Positions 45,898 through 56,743 of a DNA stretch of 64,000 nt are shown here, in pieces; the stretch's first letter is position 1; each line of letters begins with the position of its first letter. The notes beneath the pieces are model-generated. The model was not told where the DNA came from, ran no database searches, and worked only from the letters and a program-made list of their open reading frames with translations. Source of the stretch: Papaver somniferum (taxonomy: Eukaryota > Streptophyta > Magnoliopsida > Ranunculales > Papaveraceae); NCBI RefSeq assembly GCF_003573695.1, contig NC_039362.1:14280063-14344062 (forward strand), in the 5' to 3' direction. The position numbers were made by a program, and so were the translations under genes.

Positions 45898-47435
45898 TGT
45901 TATAATATTTTTTATGCGGTAAATAAGAATTCGTTGCTCGGACTTGTAAAAATTTAAAAACAATAAAAATATATACAGAAGATGTCACACGATCAAGAGA
46001 TATACTAGGACTTCGGGTTCCACCATTAATCACATTCAATCAGTTCATATAACGACTCATAACTATTCTAGCTCTTTTGTTGACTCTTTTATTTTCCAAA
46101 AATAGATTTTGTAAAACATCAATTGTAAATCACAAGCATGGTGCATCAAAAGCTCTTACGTCTAAGCATACACCATCAAACGAAATCACAACTAATTAAT
46201 AAAAATCATAAAACGATAAAAACAAGTGCAAAAGTCATAAAGAATCGATTATAGTTACCAAACGTTTGTGAAATAAGGCTTCCTCCGTCATCCCAGTGTT
46301 GGGGTTTAGCTCTTCATGGTAAAAACACACACAAAATAATCACTCATGGCTGAATAGGTGTTTTTATTGAAGAAATAAGATGAAACAGAAATTCGCAACG
46401 CTGTAGAAGTGTTACAGCGTCGCTGTTACAAAACAGATGATGTTGTTTATATACGATAATAACGATATGCTGTAGAGAAACGACAGTTTGATTTCGCTGT
46501 AAGTACTATGGAAAAACGACAGACTCTGCGATTCCGTTCTTCCTTCTTCTTCTTCTTCCTCCTCGAGCAGCAGCAGCAGCAGCAGGTATGATTTCTGTTC
46601 TTCGTTTCTCTGCGTTCCAAGTGACCCCAAAACTCTTCATAAACTTTTGTGAATCCATCCCATGCTATTTATACACACACATGGCGATTAAAATCCGAGA
46701 TAAATCCGAGTATAACTCGGTTTCCTTTTTTTTCACGGAACCCTCTTTACGCGTCTTCTTTAGGTCTCCAACTTATCCCAAACTCTTAGTTAGATATAGA
46801 AGAATCTATAGGAATGTATATCCACAACTTAGTCACGCTGGAAATCCAAATTCGACTCAAACAAAACCCAACAGAGTCCGAGTTTTTCTTCTTCCCTGTT
46901 TTATCTCCAATTGGTTCTCACAGCTTATCCAACCACTTTTGTCCCTTAAAATCACCCCTGTTAGCTTCCTATAAGTCCATAGAGTAAGCCCAAACATTTC
47001 CAGCCCTTTAATCGCACTATAGCTCCTTCAAAAATTCCGATCAAAAACTGCCAGTTAACAAACTCACTTTCCCGCCAAAACTTCATTTGAAATGTGAAGA
47101 AGAGATGCCCCTTATCCAGCTCCGGTGTCCCTTTAGCAGCTGCCTGGAAATGGGTCACCCCTTAGTAATTTACCCCTTATCCAAAATCGAGGGTCCGTAT
47201 AGTGAGTTTTCTGGGACATTTTCCGCACTTTTTAGGGGTTCCTCCGGGGTATTTCTGAGGTGCTTCTGGTACTCTATCAACGGAGGTCCAAACGCCGCAT
47301 TTTCAACCAATTTCGCCGCAAAACCTTATTCTTCTAAAAACACCTACAAATAAATAAAATAACCAAATAAGTATAGAATCGAGCACTAACACTATATACA
47401 ATTGAGATATATTAGACACATAAATGTGTCTATCA
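45898..47435 (-). mobile_element. Solo LTR 2 (1.54 kb), target duplication ATTGT
   Basis: In reverse orientation to the other two. On the minus strand it starts TGATAGACACATTTATGTGT and ends AAAAATATTATAACA, flanked by ATTGT at 45893-45897 and 47436-47440. It includes a (CAG)6-type and adjacent CTT-rich microsatellite at 46540-46586 and a minus-strand TATAAATAG box near 46667-46675. The 45152-46039 open frame begins inside this LTR, so its first 47 or so residues are LTR-derived. Confidence 0.9.
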
Positions 47436-47630
47436 ATTGTACTTCCCGTAAGGGTGATAGTTGTCATGTTGTTGAGGTTGAAAGCCGTATTGATTGCCTC
47501 CAAATACTTCGTCCATCGAAATTGGTACCTGAAACGAGATTCTCAAAACTCGGTTAAGAACCAAAAAATATGAAAAACTAAAACAAAACTAAAAACAAAA
47601 ATAAGAAATCAAAAATAAACAAAAACCCGC

Positions 47631-47652
47631 TGCCTCCCCTGCACCGGCGCCA
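47631..47652 (-). other. Primer binding site of second gypsy element
   Basis: On the minus strand TGGCGCCGGTGCAGGGGAGG lies 12 bases after the LTR end (CCTACGACA). The TGGCGCCG start is the kind used by Athila/Tat-type gypsy elements. Which tRNA it matches was not determined. Confidence 0.65.
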
Positions 47653-47664
47653 AAATTTGATCGC

Positions 47665-50600
47665 TGTCGTAGGCGTCAAAAATAATTACACTTTCTTACT
47701 AATAAAAATATATAATGAAGCAGGGGTAAGAAAGGATCTTTCCCACAGAGAGGACTTGGGTTGTCAATATGTTTCGGTTTCTTATGGTAACACTTGGGGG
47801 GTTTTCTGATTTTTATAAAGTAAACTACAATAAAAGCAAATAAATAAAAGTAAACAAATCAACTCAAGGATATGTGAAAGTATTGGTCAAGGATTTCGTT
47901 TTCATTCACTAACACGTTCTTGTCTTAATAACTAGAATTGGTATTTAATCTCTCATTATCAAAATCCCTAAGATACCTAGTCGAAAGAATATCCCGCAAT
48001 TTCCTCTTATCATCACACATACATGTAAAACGATGCAAGTATGAATTCTACCAAAAGAATAACCTAACGCCTTGCGCTAATCTAGTTCAATTCCCATGGA
48101 GCATTAAGATTCATGAAATTAGGCTAATCAATGCAATTCAAATACATTGCGCAAACAATTCGAACAAAGGTCACGATTCTCATATGATTACAAGGATATA
48201 TCACTATAACCTACAATCATATTTATGCTACTTGTGTTCAAGGATTATCGCTCGATGATTAATCCTAAATTAGCTATAGATATGGATATGAGTTCTACCA
48301 ATTCGCAACTTGACAAAACAAATACTCAAATCATGTTGCAATACATCAATCATGCAACTATATTTTCAGAGAATTATGAACGATAAATATGAGACAAAAC
48401 TAATTCATTAAACCCAAAATCATGTTATGTGAAATCAACTTAATCCATAAACCAATAATAAAATTAACTACTCATGTTCAAGGAGTTCATCACAAGAAGG
48501 AAGAGAAAACCTATCATGTTTCTAAACCCTAGAATAAAAAGTAGAGAAGAAGATAAGATATCCCCTCAAGGAGAGGTCTCGACTTTTATATCACCTCCAG
48601 GTTCTTAAATTAGGTCGCACACATCTGCTAATGAAACAGTCCATGAGTGAAACCCAGTTAGAACAGGTCCAAGTCCGTATGAGTTAATCCACTGAGTCAA
48701 CTTGGTAATAACCGATTCCGGCAGAGTTCTGCTGTATTCTGGCTCATATCCATATCTCAGGCCATTCTGAAACTCATACTTCCCCTTCACATTTTATACC
48801 CTAACCATACATCTATTTCAAGTTTATAACTATATGCATCGTAACCATTGCCAATTCCTTGCTCAGTTTCTTCTAGCCATTACAACTTGAGCTGCAGCAC
48901 TTCACTTCCTTCATATCATTCCCTGTACTCAGATGCAAGCACCACCTAACTCAGCTGCAAACAACTGAATCATCTCAGCCACTGCTCCAGTTCAAACCAC
49001 CAGCTCTTTCTATGCTCTCAACTGCAGCTCTATCCTGCCATTCTTCGTAGCAAGCAACCAATACTTCACCTGAATTTATCCACAATACCCATTCAATCTC
49101 AGAACTTAAAACCCTAGAAACACACTCCTCGCAGCATCTCAGACGCTCAACTGAAGCTGCGATACATCAGCATCATTGTTTCTTTCACTCAGCAACATCA
49201 GTTCAGCAATACCAACCAGTCCACCTGACCATCTCCAACTGCATCTTAACTAGTGCAAGCAACCAAGCTCAGGCTAATCATTCCATTTTAATTGCCACCA
49301 AAACAATCATCAACACTGACTCATACTGCAATTGCCTCATCTGTAGCTGCTTGAGCCATAACTGCATCCAAGACCCAAAGAACCACCAGATTCCCATCAT
49401 TTCCATTACCAAAACCATGGAAGCACACATAGCATCACCAATACCTTCTATCACTTCTAATTCCACCACCAATATGAACCCAACAGTAACATCACATTCA
49501 GTTCACCATTATTCTTCTCAATCCTGTAGCTTCATCTTCTTCATATGTATTCTTGAGTTCATCAGATTCATAGGAATCAGTTCATCTGAGTTTTCCAGTT
49601 TTCGATCTCGGTTGTTCCACCTGTAACATCTTCATGGCCACTCCAACACAAAACTGCGTCAATATCATATGCCAAGCCATCTCCAATTGCAGCTCAACCC
49701 TTCACTACTTCCCTGTATCTTACAACTCATAATCATCAGCATCAGTCTCCGCTTCAAACCCAAAATCGATTCATTCTTCATAATAACAGCGAAACCCATT
49801 GTAGCATCTTCACCAATCCCATTTCCTCGTTTCCTCGGCATCAGAACTTCAACCCAAAACAAACCCATACATCCAATTACTTCAAGCTACCACCACTAGT
49901 TCTGTCACACCAACATCATCTTTTATAGCTCAGGTCACTGAAACCTGCAACATCATTCCTCCAGCCACAACACTGACAGTTCCAATCACCAGCAGTTTGC
50001 ACCTGAATCCTTCTTCTTCTTAGTCTTGATTTCTTCTCAATTACAGCTCCAGCAGCTGCCTTCTTCAACTGCTTCTTACTTCTATGGCTTACTGCTTTCG
50101 AATCTGAGAAAAACCCCATTTCAGTTCTTCAAACAGCATCACGAATTCCTCCAATTCCTTCTTATTCCCTGAGTTTCTTCACAACACCAACAACAACTCA
50201 GATCCGTGATTTAACAGAAACAATAACATCTTACCACCAGAAACTCTCGCATTCACGCTTACAGATCGAACCCATTCTTCATAATCCATGTCTATTCACA
50301 GCTGCAATTTATACGATCTTCATCTCTGGTTTAACAGCAGTCACAACTGCTTTTCTTTCTCAATTTTGGGGAAAATGATTGAGATGAACGAGAGACAAAT
50401 TCTCTCAAATTTAGGGTATAAAAGTAGGGGTGGTTATTCAGCATCCGATCACTGCTAAGAGTTAACCATATGGCAACCCTTAACCTTTGTTGGTTGTCTT
50501 TTAATACTTCTCCAAAAGAGAGTTGCTACTTAACCTTGGGTCTGATCCATATATCACTCGCTTGCTTTTTGCACTTCCGGCTCAAATTGAGCGATTTCTT

Positions 50601-50731
50601 CTTATTTTTCCACGTATGACTCCAGAGTACCTAATAACTCAAAAACACACGTAAAATACATAATTTACAAGAAAAATAACAAAAAAAGCATAAACTACAT
50701 ATAATAAATAGGGTGTATTCTACACCTATCA
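47665..50731 (-). mobile_element. 5' LTR of second gypsy element (3.07 kb)
   Basis: On the minus strand it runs TGATAGGTGTAGAATACACC to GACGCCTACGACA and precedes the primer site at 47652. It inserted into a SIRE-like LTR (flank GCTATGTAGG from 50732). A long stretch, 48850-50170, is pyrimidine-rich with many CAGC, CATC and TTCTTC motifs. The open frames found there in both directions (49278-49900, 49916-50119) have the composition of simple sequence and are not accepted as genes. The 3' LTR is not present. Confidence 0.8.
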
Positions 50732-50834
50732 GCTATGTAGGCTAGAAATCAAGACTTATAGTTTTGATCACTAACATTGACAAACATGCTTGAGATAGCA
50801 ACGCATGCGAGGTCTACCGAGCTATTCTCTAACA
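50732..50834 (-). mobile_element. First 103 bp of the nested SIRE-like 5' LTR
   Basis: Minus strand TGTTAGAGAATAGCTCGG to CTACATAGC, as at 40942-41044. It ends at the gypsy insertion. Its outer edge at 50834 carries the CACTT duplication at 50835-50839. The remainder of this LTR and the following gag region of this copy are missing. Confidence 0.85.
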
Positions 50835-53800
50835 CACTTGATTCCCTTAGCTGATCTCACCCACAACCAAGAGTTGCTGCAACCTAAAATCGCCTACTTG
50901 ATAATAAACAAATCTATCTCACACAGAAAAGTCTATCAAAGGATAAATCTGTCTCCCACAGAAAAACCCTAGGTTTTGTTCCGTCTTAAGATATAAAATC
51001 AAGGTGAACAGGAACCAATTGATAATCCGGTCTTATATTCCCGAAGAACAGCCTAGATTAATCAATCACCTCTCAACAATCCTTCTTGACTACACAAGCG
51101 GTTTGTCGAGGAATCACAAACAGTGAGACGAAGATGTTTGTGACTTCTTTATCTTGCATATCTAAGAACTCTCACGATCTCAAGCCAATCAATAGATTGT
51201 ACTCGTACGATAGAAGATGCAAGATCAGATCACACAACTACGGCAAAGTAGTATCGGTCTGGCTTCACAATCTCAATGAAGTCTTTAAGTCGTTAACCTG
51301 GTTTTAGAGAAGAAAACCAAAGGTTAAAGGAGAATAGACTCTAGCGAGCGCACTAGTATCACACAGACGTGTGGGGATTAGTTTTGCACAATGCTAGATG
51401 TCTCCTTTATATAGCCTTCAAATCAGGGTTTTTCCTTAGTTACAAATCAATCCATATTCACCGTTAGATGAAAACCTGATTTAGGTTCAAGCTAATATTT
51501 CTCAACCGTTAGATCGAAAACTTAGCTTGTGACACACGCTTGGGTACACGTTTACTGGGTTTGTGAAAACCATGCCCAAACGTGTAAGTGTATGTTGGTT
51601 CAACATAGTAACCTGATAAACATATTTTTGTGTCTAAATTGTACTCAATGTCTCTATTGTTAGTGCTCGATTTTTTTACTAATTTTGATGCTTTGTGTGT
51701 TTGTAGGTGTTTTTGGAGAAATACACTTGTGTGGAAAAAGTTGCTAAAAAAGTGCTATTTGGACTCCCGGAGAAAAGTACTAAAGGCACCCTCAATTTGG
51801 ATAAGGGGCACCTCAGTTGGGCACATGCTATTCGCACCCCCAGTTTGGTTAGGGGGACACCATCTTCAATATTTCAAAAATTCTTTCTGGCGGGAAAATA
51901 TTCTTTGTGTCTGCGTAATATTCCGGAGTTAATTTGGTAGTGATTTCATGAGATATTCTCGTGAAATTTAAGTGGAAATATCATTTTTTACCATAACAAG
52001 AATGGTAAGTCTTTTAGTTTCGCAAAAACAGGGAGAAATCGTGTCAACATACAAAACAGTGGAGAAATATTCACACGAGATATTCATGGGATTTCCTGTG
52101 CATATTAGAAGATAACATGTGTATTAACAGAGTTATACTCCAGCTGGGACGTGAAATAATGTGTTTGGAGTATGCCAGAGAGAAAATAAAGCGTGAAGGA
52201 TTTGTAAAAGGAAATTATTCCCGTGACTGGCAATTGAGAATAATCGCAATCAATGGAGAACTATATGCAGTTATGAGGGGATATTTGGGGGCAGTGAGTC
52301 TATATAAGTCGTGGAGGATCAGTAGAGTGAGGAGGGAGAGTCTGGGGGGCTGAGGAGAGCCAGAGAAGGAGAAATTCGAGTTTTCCCAAACTCGGTTTCT
52401 GCTGCTGCTGATGATGATGAACATGAAGAACACGAAGAACGGACCATCCAAGACCGTCGTTTTCCAACAGTAACAACGACTCACAGCCGTGGGTCGTACA
52501 TCAGAGGCAGACTTATTTGTCAGCGTTTGCGACACAGATCCGTGGGTCTTAGAGCAACAGTATCAGTGACACATACTGTGGGTCGTAGTTCTCTGGTTTG
52601 TAACAAATATAATTGTTACAAACCCGGTTTTGAACTATTTCTCCATTTTCATCATTTGTAAACACCCTTTGAGCAATAATAATGATTTTTGAGCGTGTTT
52701 CCAGCATGATGAGCGGCTAATTCTCCCACAACCAAGGCAATGAGGAAGCTATTTACGCATGAATAATTGGTAACTATTTTATTTTCTCTAATATTTAATT
52801 ATAATTCACTTAATCACTGCTTTTGCAGAGTTTTAAATTATTTGCGTAATTTTCCTAATCAGTTGTGATTCAATTAGATAGGTTATGCTTTGTTTAGATA
52901 ATCTATGCTTAAGGGATACAATTGATGTTTGAGAATTTGCTTGATTATTAGTGAGTTAAGATATCAAGGACTTCAAAGATAATTAGAGTTTTGGATTATT
53001 TCCCATCATTAATTCATGTGTAATAGTGGAATCAGTGTCTTGGTTATTTTCTCATACCTCTCGCCCACTTTGTTAATATTTTTGTATACAATTTTATTAA
53101 ATCTTTAAATTTAATCTTCACAAGTCCGAGAGTTTGAACCTCATAACTACAACATCATCAAAAAAATATTATCATAACCCAAAAGGTTAACCATATGAGC
53201 AATTCATATTAACCTAGTTCTTCTTCACCATAACTAGTTCAATTGACTCAAATGAACTAGTTAGAGAGTTGTCCAATTGATATGAGATCTTATGTAACTA
53301 CAAAAGACACAATTGAAACAAAGATGATTCGATTCGATGAATCGGCTCATGAACTTTATAGCCACGGTTTGCATAAAGCATTCCTTAGTAATTTAAGTTT
53401 CATGTTCAGAGCACATCTTTAGATCATAACCACTTAAGCTCACAAACAAGTTCGCGGACTTAAGGCAACCGGCAGAGTTTTCCAAACTCAGCAGAAAATC
53501 TCGGCAAAGAGACTTCCGCCATTTCGCGGACTAGGTTCGCGGACTAAACACACAAACGAGTTTTTGGAAAATCCCAGCAGAAATTCTCAGCAAGAAAACT
53601 TCCGTCGGTTCGCGGACTGAGTTTGCAAACTAAGTTCGCGGACTTGGCAAAGCCAATTCCTCCGGTTTCTCTCAATCAACAAAGTTCGAAAACTTCGGAA
53701 TAAGTAATACATGGTGATGTAATCTAAACTCTCATTCCAATCATTGAGACATTCTCAGAGGATGTTATATAGCCATTATTCACAGACCGTTTCACGTCAG

Positions 53801-54258
53801 AGCAATTCTCAAAGTAATTGAAACTCTTCATGATTTTCGTCACTAGGTGAAAATAAACTTGATCAAAGCGAAACGCTTTACCAACAAACGATTTCGATAA
53901 AAAGATAAGTAGTGAATACTCAGCTCGAAATGTCAAATGTGTATGATCCAGTCTATATAGCATACGACTTTTTGTGTCATAAGAAGTAGGAGATAGAATA
54001 TATAGACTTTTGAGTGATAGATAAGTTCAAGTCTCCACATACCTTTTTGTTGATGACGTTCCACGGTTCCTTGAGTAGATCTTCGTCATTGTATGATGAA
54101 TCACTATGAAGTCCTTGAGCTCAACTACACTTTTCTATCCTAGTCCGAGACTTAGCTATAATAGACTAGAAATCAAGACTCATAGTTTTGATCACTAAAA
54201 TTGAAAAACATGCTTGATATAGCAACGCATGCGAGGTCAACCGAGCTATGCTCTAACA
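50835..54258 (-). mobile_element. Outer SIRE-like 5' LTR, outer part
   Basis: Continues the LTR begun at 32145-32707. Minus the solo LTR at 51614-53174, the two parts sum to about 2.4 kb, the normal LTR length. Starts TGTTAGAGCATAGCTCGG at 54258 on the minus strand. Has a TATA-like box at 51406-51413 and five or more TTCGCGGACT-type motifs at 53450-53645. The flank from 54259 is GTTCT. The other flank is not in the window. Confidence 0.9.
51614..53174 (+). mobile_element. Solo LTR 3 (1.56 kb), target duplication TAACC
   Basis: Starts TGATAAACATATTTTTGTGT and ends AAATATTATCA, flanked by TAACC at 51609-51613 and 53175-53179. Same family as 43453-45154 and 45898-47435. Contains GTCTATATAAGTCGTGG (TATA-like at 52299-52306) in the promoter position. 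Confidence 0.95.
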
Positions 54259-55615
54259 GTTCTCGTAGTTGTCGACATCATGTTAATTCTGGGCGCGTTC
54301 TTGATTCACCAACAATGTCCATACGATGCCTGTATTTCATACTTGATTCACCAAAAACCTTCACACCATCTTTATTCTTTGTTCTTGATTCATTAACATT
54401 TTCGTCCCACTTTTGCTTCCTGCAATCATTCATACTAGTTATTTTAAACCTGGATGAAATCATACTTATCAAATGGACTAGTAGTAACACAAGATGAAAC
54501 CAGTTTCGTCCAGAAATAACAAGGGTAGAAAAAGGTATCATTCAGTGGAAACACATGACAAAATCAGTTTCATCTACTTATAACACATGATGAAATCAGT
54601 TTCATCCAGTTTAAAATTATGCTTCACCCAGTGACAATATATGATGAAACTCTGTTTCATCTAGTAGTAACATAAGATGAAACCATCTTATCCACGGAAA
54701 CACATGATGAAATTAGTTTCACCCAACAATCAAACATGGTGTACAAAGGTTTCATACAATGGAAATACCTGAAGAAATCAGTTTCATCTAGTAATAGAAA
54801 ATTATGAAATCAATTTAAACTCAACGGGACAAATATTATGCCATACAGACTAATGACACATATGAGTTCAAGCTACATCCATGTATAGCATACATCATAT
54901 AATTTCATTCTAACTAAACTAGGATGGATCCAATTTCATCCTAGTTTAATTGGCTTAGATAGAAAACCAATTTCATATCATATGTTAAGACCATTGTAAG
55001 CCTAGATGAATGAATCCAGTTTTTACGCTAGTTTAAATGGGTTAGAGAAATCAATTTCATATGAAGCCATGACATGGAAGAGAGAGTTTTATATGTAATT
55101 ATAGAAAAAGAATAGGTATGAATAGTAAAATTAATAGGTATGAATAGTAATTACCTTCTTAATTGTGGTGATTAAGAAAAAAATTGATTGGGGTTTTTGA
55201 TTTTTCTTCTTTGATTTGATAAAATGTGCGCCGATGGTGGAAAAACAAAAGGTGGCAATGGTGGAGAACGGTGGAGCATATTTTCCGTTCGTAAAGAAAG
55301 GTAAGAGATGGTGGAGAAAAGGGAAGATCTTGTCGATGGTTTTGAGGTAGGAGAAGCAGTAGGTATTACTATGGATATATTAAAAAAAAAAAAGTTCAGG
55401 GATACTACCGTCAGTTGCACATTAAAATAATTTCTGTCCATTTCACCCAACACAAATCCTATCCGTCTGTGAGAACCAGGCTTTGTGCTTGTTTGGTCAA
55501 ATCGCTCATTTTCTGTTAAATAAACAATGAAAGCACTTGGTACAAAACTAAATATCCTTCATTAAAGACCGAGGATTTGGTGTTGTCCCGAAGAGTGTGG
55601 TCCTTAAGTTCAATG
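54259..55615. other. Intergenic tract with degenerate minisatellite
   Basis: No gene is recognised. At about 54440-54800 a unit of roughly 37-50 bp repeats with the palindromic core GATGAAA(C/T)CAGTTTCATC and a spacer like CAGTGGAAACACAT, in about eight degenerate copies. A poly-A run of 13 lies at 55380-55393. Open frames here (54201-54541) follow the repeat and are not believed to be coding. Confidence 0.55.
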
Positions 55616-56665
55616 CAAGGTTTGAAAAACACTTGTTTTTCCAGAAAAACGGCCGTTGTAACGGTCACACCCATACACCGTGGCCGTAAGGGTCTCCGAA
55701 CCCCGTGCCTATATAAAGCCGATAAATAGAAAATAGCGGTAGTATTTTAGGACTGTTTTTCCGTTTTCACACAAGTTATAACTGTTTTTCTAAAATTGAA
55801 TTTTACGTTTTTTGCTTCTAAATAACATTTTAGAGAAAGCTTTTTATACCATTTTTTCCGTTTTCACGTCAGTTATAACTGTTTTTATAGGAAAAAGACT
55901 TTAAAAATATTTTTTTACAATTTTTTATTTTTTAAATTAAAAATTAAAAATTACAATAAAATTTTGGAAAATAAAAGAATAAAATAAAAATATATAAAAA
56001 ATGTCGTAACAACGTTATTAGACCCGTTATAACCGTTTTCACGCACGTTATAACCGTTAGATAGGAATTTCAGATCATAATTCTTTTTTATATTCTATTT
56101 AACTGTTATAACCCCGTTATTTTAAAATAACATATAAAAAACGTGTTTTTTTCCTAAATAACATGTTTTTTGCCCGAAACGTGTTCACACCCGACAAAAC
56201 GCGTATAACAGTCACACCCAGTCGCCATGACCTGTCTGTCAAAACAGTTATAACGGGTCTAATAACGTTGTTATAACGTTTTCTATATACTATTATTTTA
56301 TTCTTTTATTTTTAAAATATTCGTTGTAATTTTTTAATCTTTAATTTAAAATATAAAGAATTGTAATAAAATATTTTTATATTCTTTTTTATTAAAAAAT
56401 GGTTATAACTGACGTGAAAACGGGGAAAATGGTTTAAAAAACTTACGTTAAAATGTTATTTAGATGGAAAAAACGTAAAATTCAATTTTAGAAAAACGAT
56501 TATAATGTGTGTGAAAACGGAAAAACGGTCCTAAAAAACTGTCATTATTTCCTATTTATCGGCATTATATAGGCACTGGGTTCGGAGATCCTCACGGCCA
56601 CGGTATATGAGTGTGACCGTTTTAACGGGCGTTTTTTTGGAAAAACGGGTGTTTTTCAAACCTTG
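55616..56665. mobile_element. Long-arm foldback element, about 1.05 kb
   Basis: The ends are CAAGGTTTGAAAAACAC and its reverse complement GTGTTTTTCAAACCTTG. The arms remain complementary for at least 250 bp with mismatches, for example GTGCCTATATAAAGCCGATAAAT against ATTTATCGGCATTATATAGGC, and CCGTTTTCACGTCAGTTATA against TATAACTGACGTGAAAACGG. The AT-rich centre also folds. CAAGGTTTGAAA termini resemble those of hAT-type MITEs, but no 8-bp target duplication is apparent (GTTCAATG versus GTATTACC). It has no ORF. Confidence 0.8.
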
Positions 56666-56743
56666 GTATTACCTTACAAAACGTCATTGCAACACACCAT
56701 TGACAACAAAGGAAATTATAGTCTTACTTCAGTTCATTTGAGC

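Larger units (their letters stand above)
42892..47530 (-). pseudogene. gag: Gag-like ORF of a second gypsy family, split by two solo LTRs
   Basis: Read on the minus strand. The first piece, VPISMDEVFGGNQYGFQPQQ, lies at about 47520-47440. The frame resumes at 45892 with NQNQSFGYDQYSTYPF and runs to 45155 (MEHYFQNLDGSLQELQKGVS, then an acidic EDEEEMNSCVEND end). It resumes at 43452 with PLEIFDDISVVDSTLDFYND. A further piece, LLPLIGLNVCASRILLNDF, lies at 43098-42892. At both interruptions the sequence after removing the solo LTR and one target duplication stays in frame. A short unit of the type N-D-H-S-P-I-Q occurs three times. The Gln/Tyr/Asn-rich part and placement after a TGGCGCCG primer site suggest gag of an Athila- or Tat-related element. 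No zinc finger or pol is seen. Confidence 0.6.
32708..50834 (-). mobile_element. Nested compound SIRE-like insertion with CACTT duplication
   Basis: An 18 kb insertion in the outer LTR, flanked by CACTT at 32703-32707 and 50835-50839. Both ends are proper LTR ends (TGAACAAGCGGGGG on the left, CTCTAACA on the right). Read on the minus strand it runs: LTR start fragment (50834-50732), gypsy element, duplicated junction block, 3' interior (42316-41045), LTR (41044-38657), interior with gag (38656-34860), LTR (34859-32708). A single copia insertion followed by unequal LTR exchange and a later gypsy insertion with rearrangement explains this order. Confidence 0.85.

Noticed and set aside
46412..46974. 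Open frames 46412-46630 and 46588-46974
   Set aside because: They lie within solo LTR 2 across a CAG/CTT microsatellite and have no conserved counterpart in the other two solo LTRs.
49278..50119. Several open frames in both directions within 48.8-50.2 kb
   Set aside because: They lie inside a pyrimidine-rich LTR with simple-sequence composition and have no protein-like motif.
55608..56673. 8-bp target duplication for the foldback element
   Set aside because: GTTCAATG and GTATTACC agree at only three of eight positions.
56663..56743. Earlier in-frame ATG for the P450
   Set aside because: It lies in the terminus of the foldback element. The protein from 56744 begins with the expected membrane anchor.
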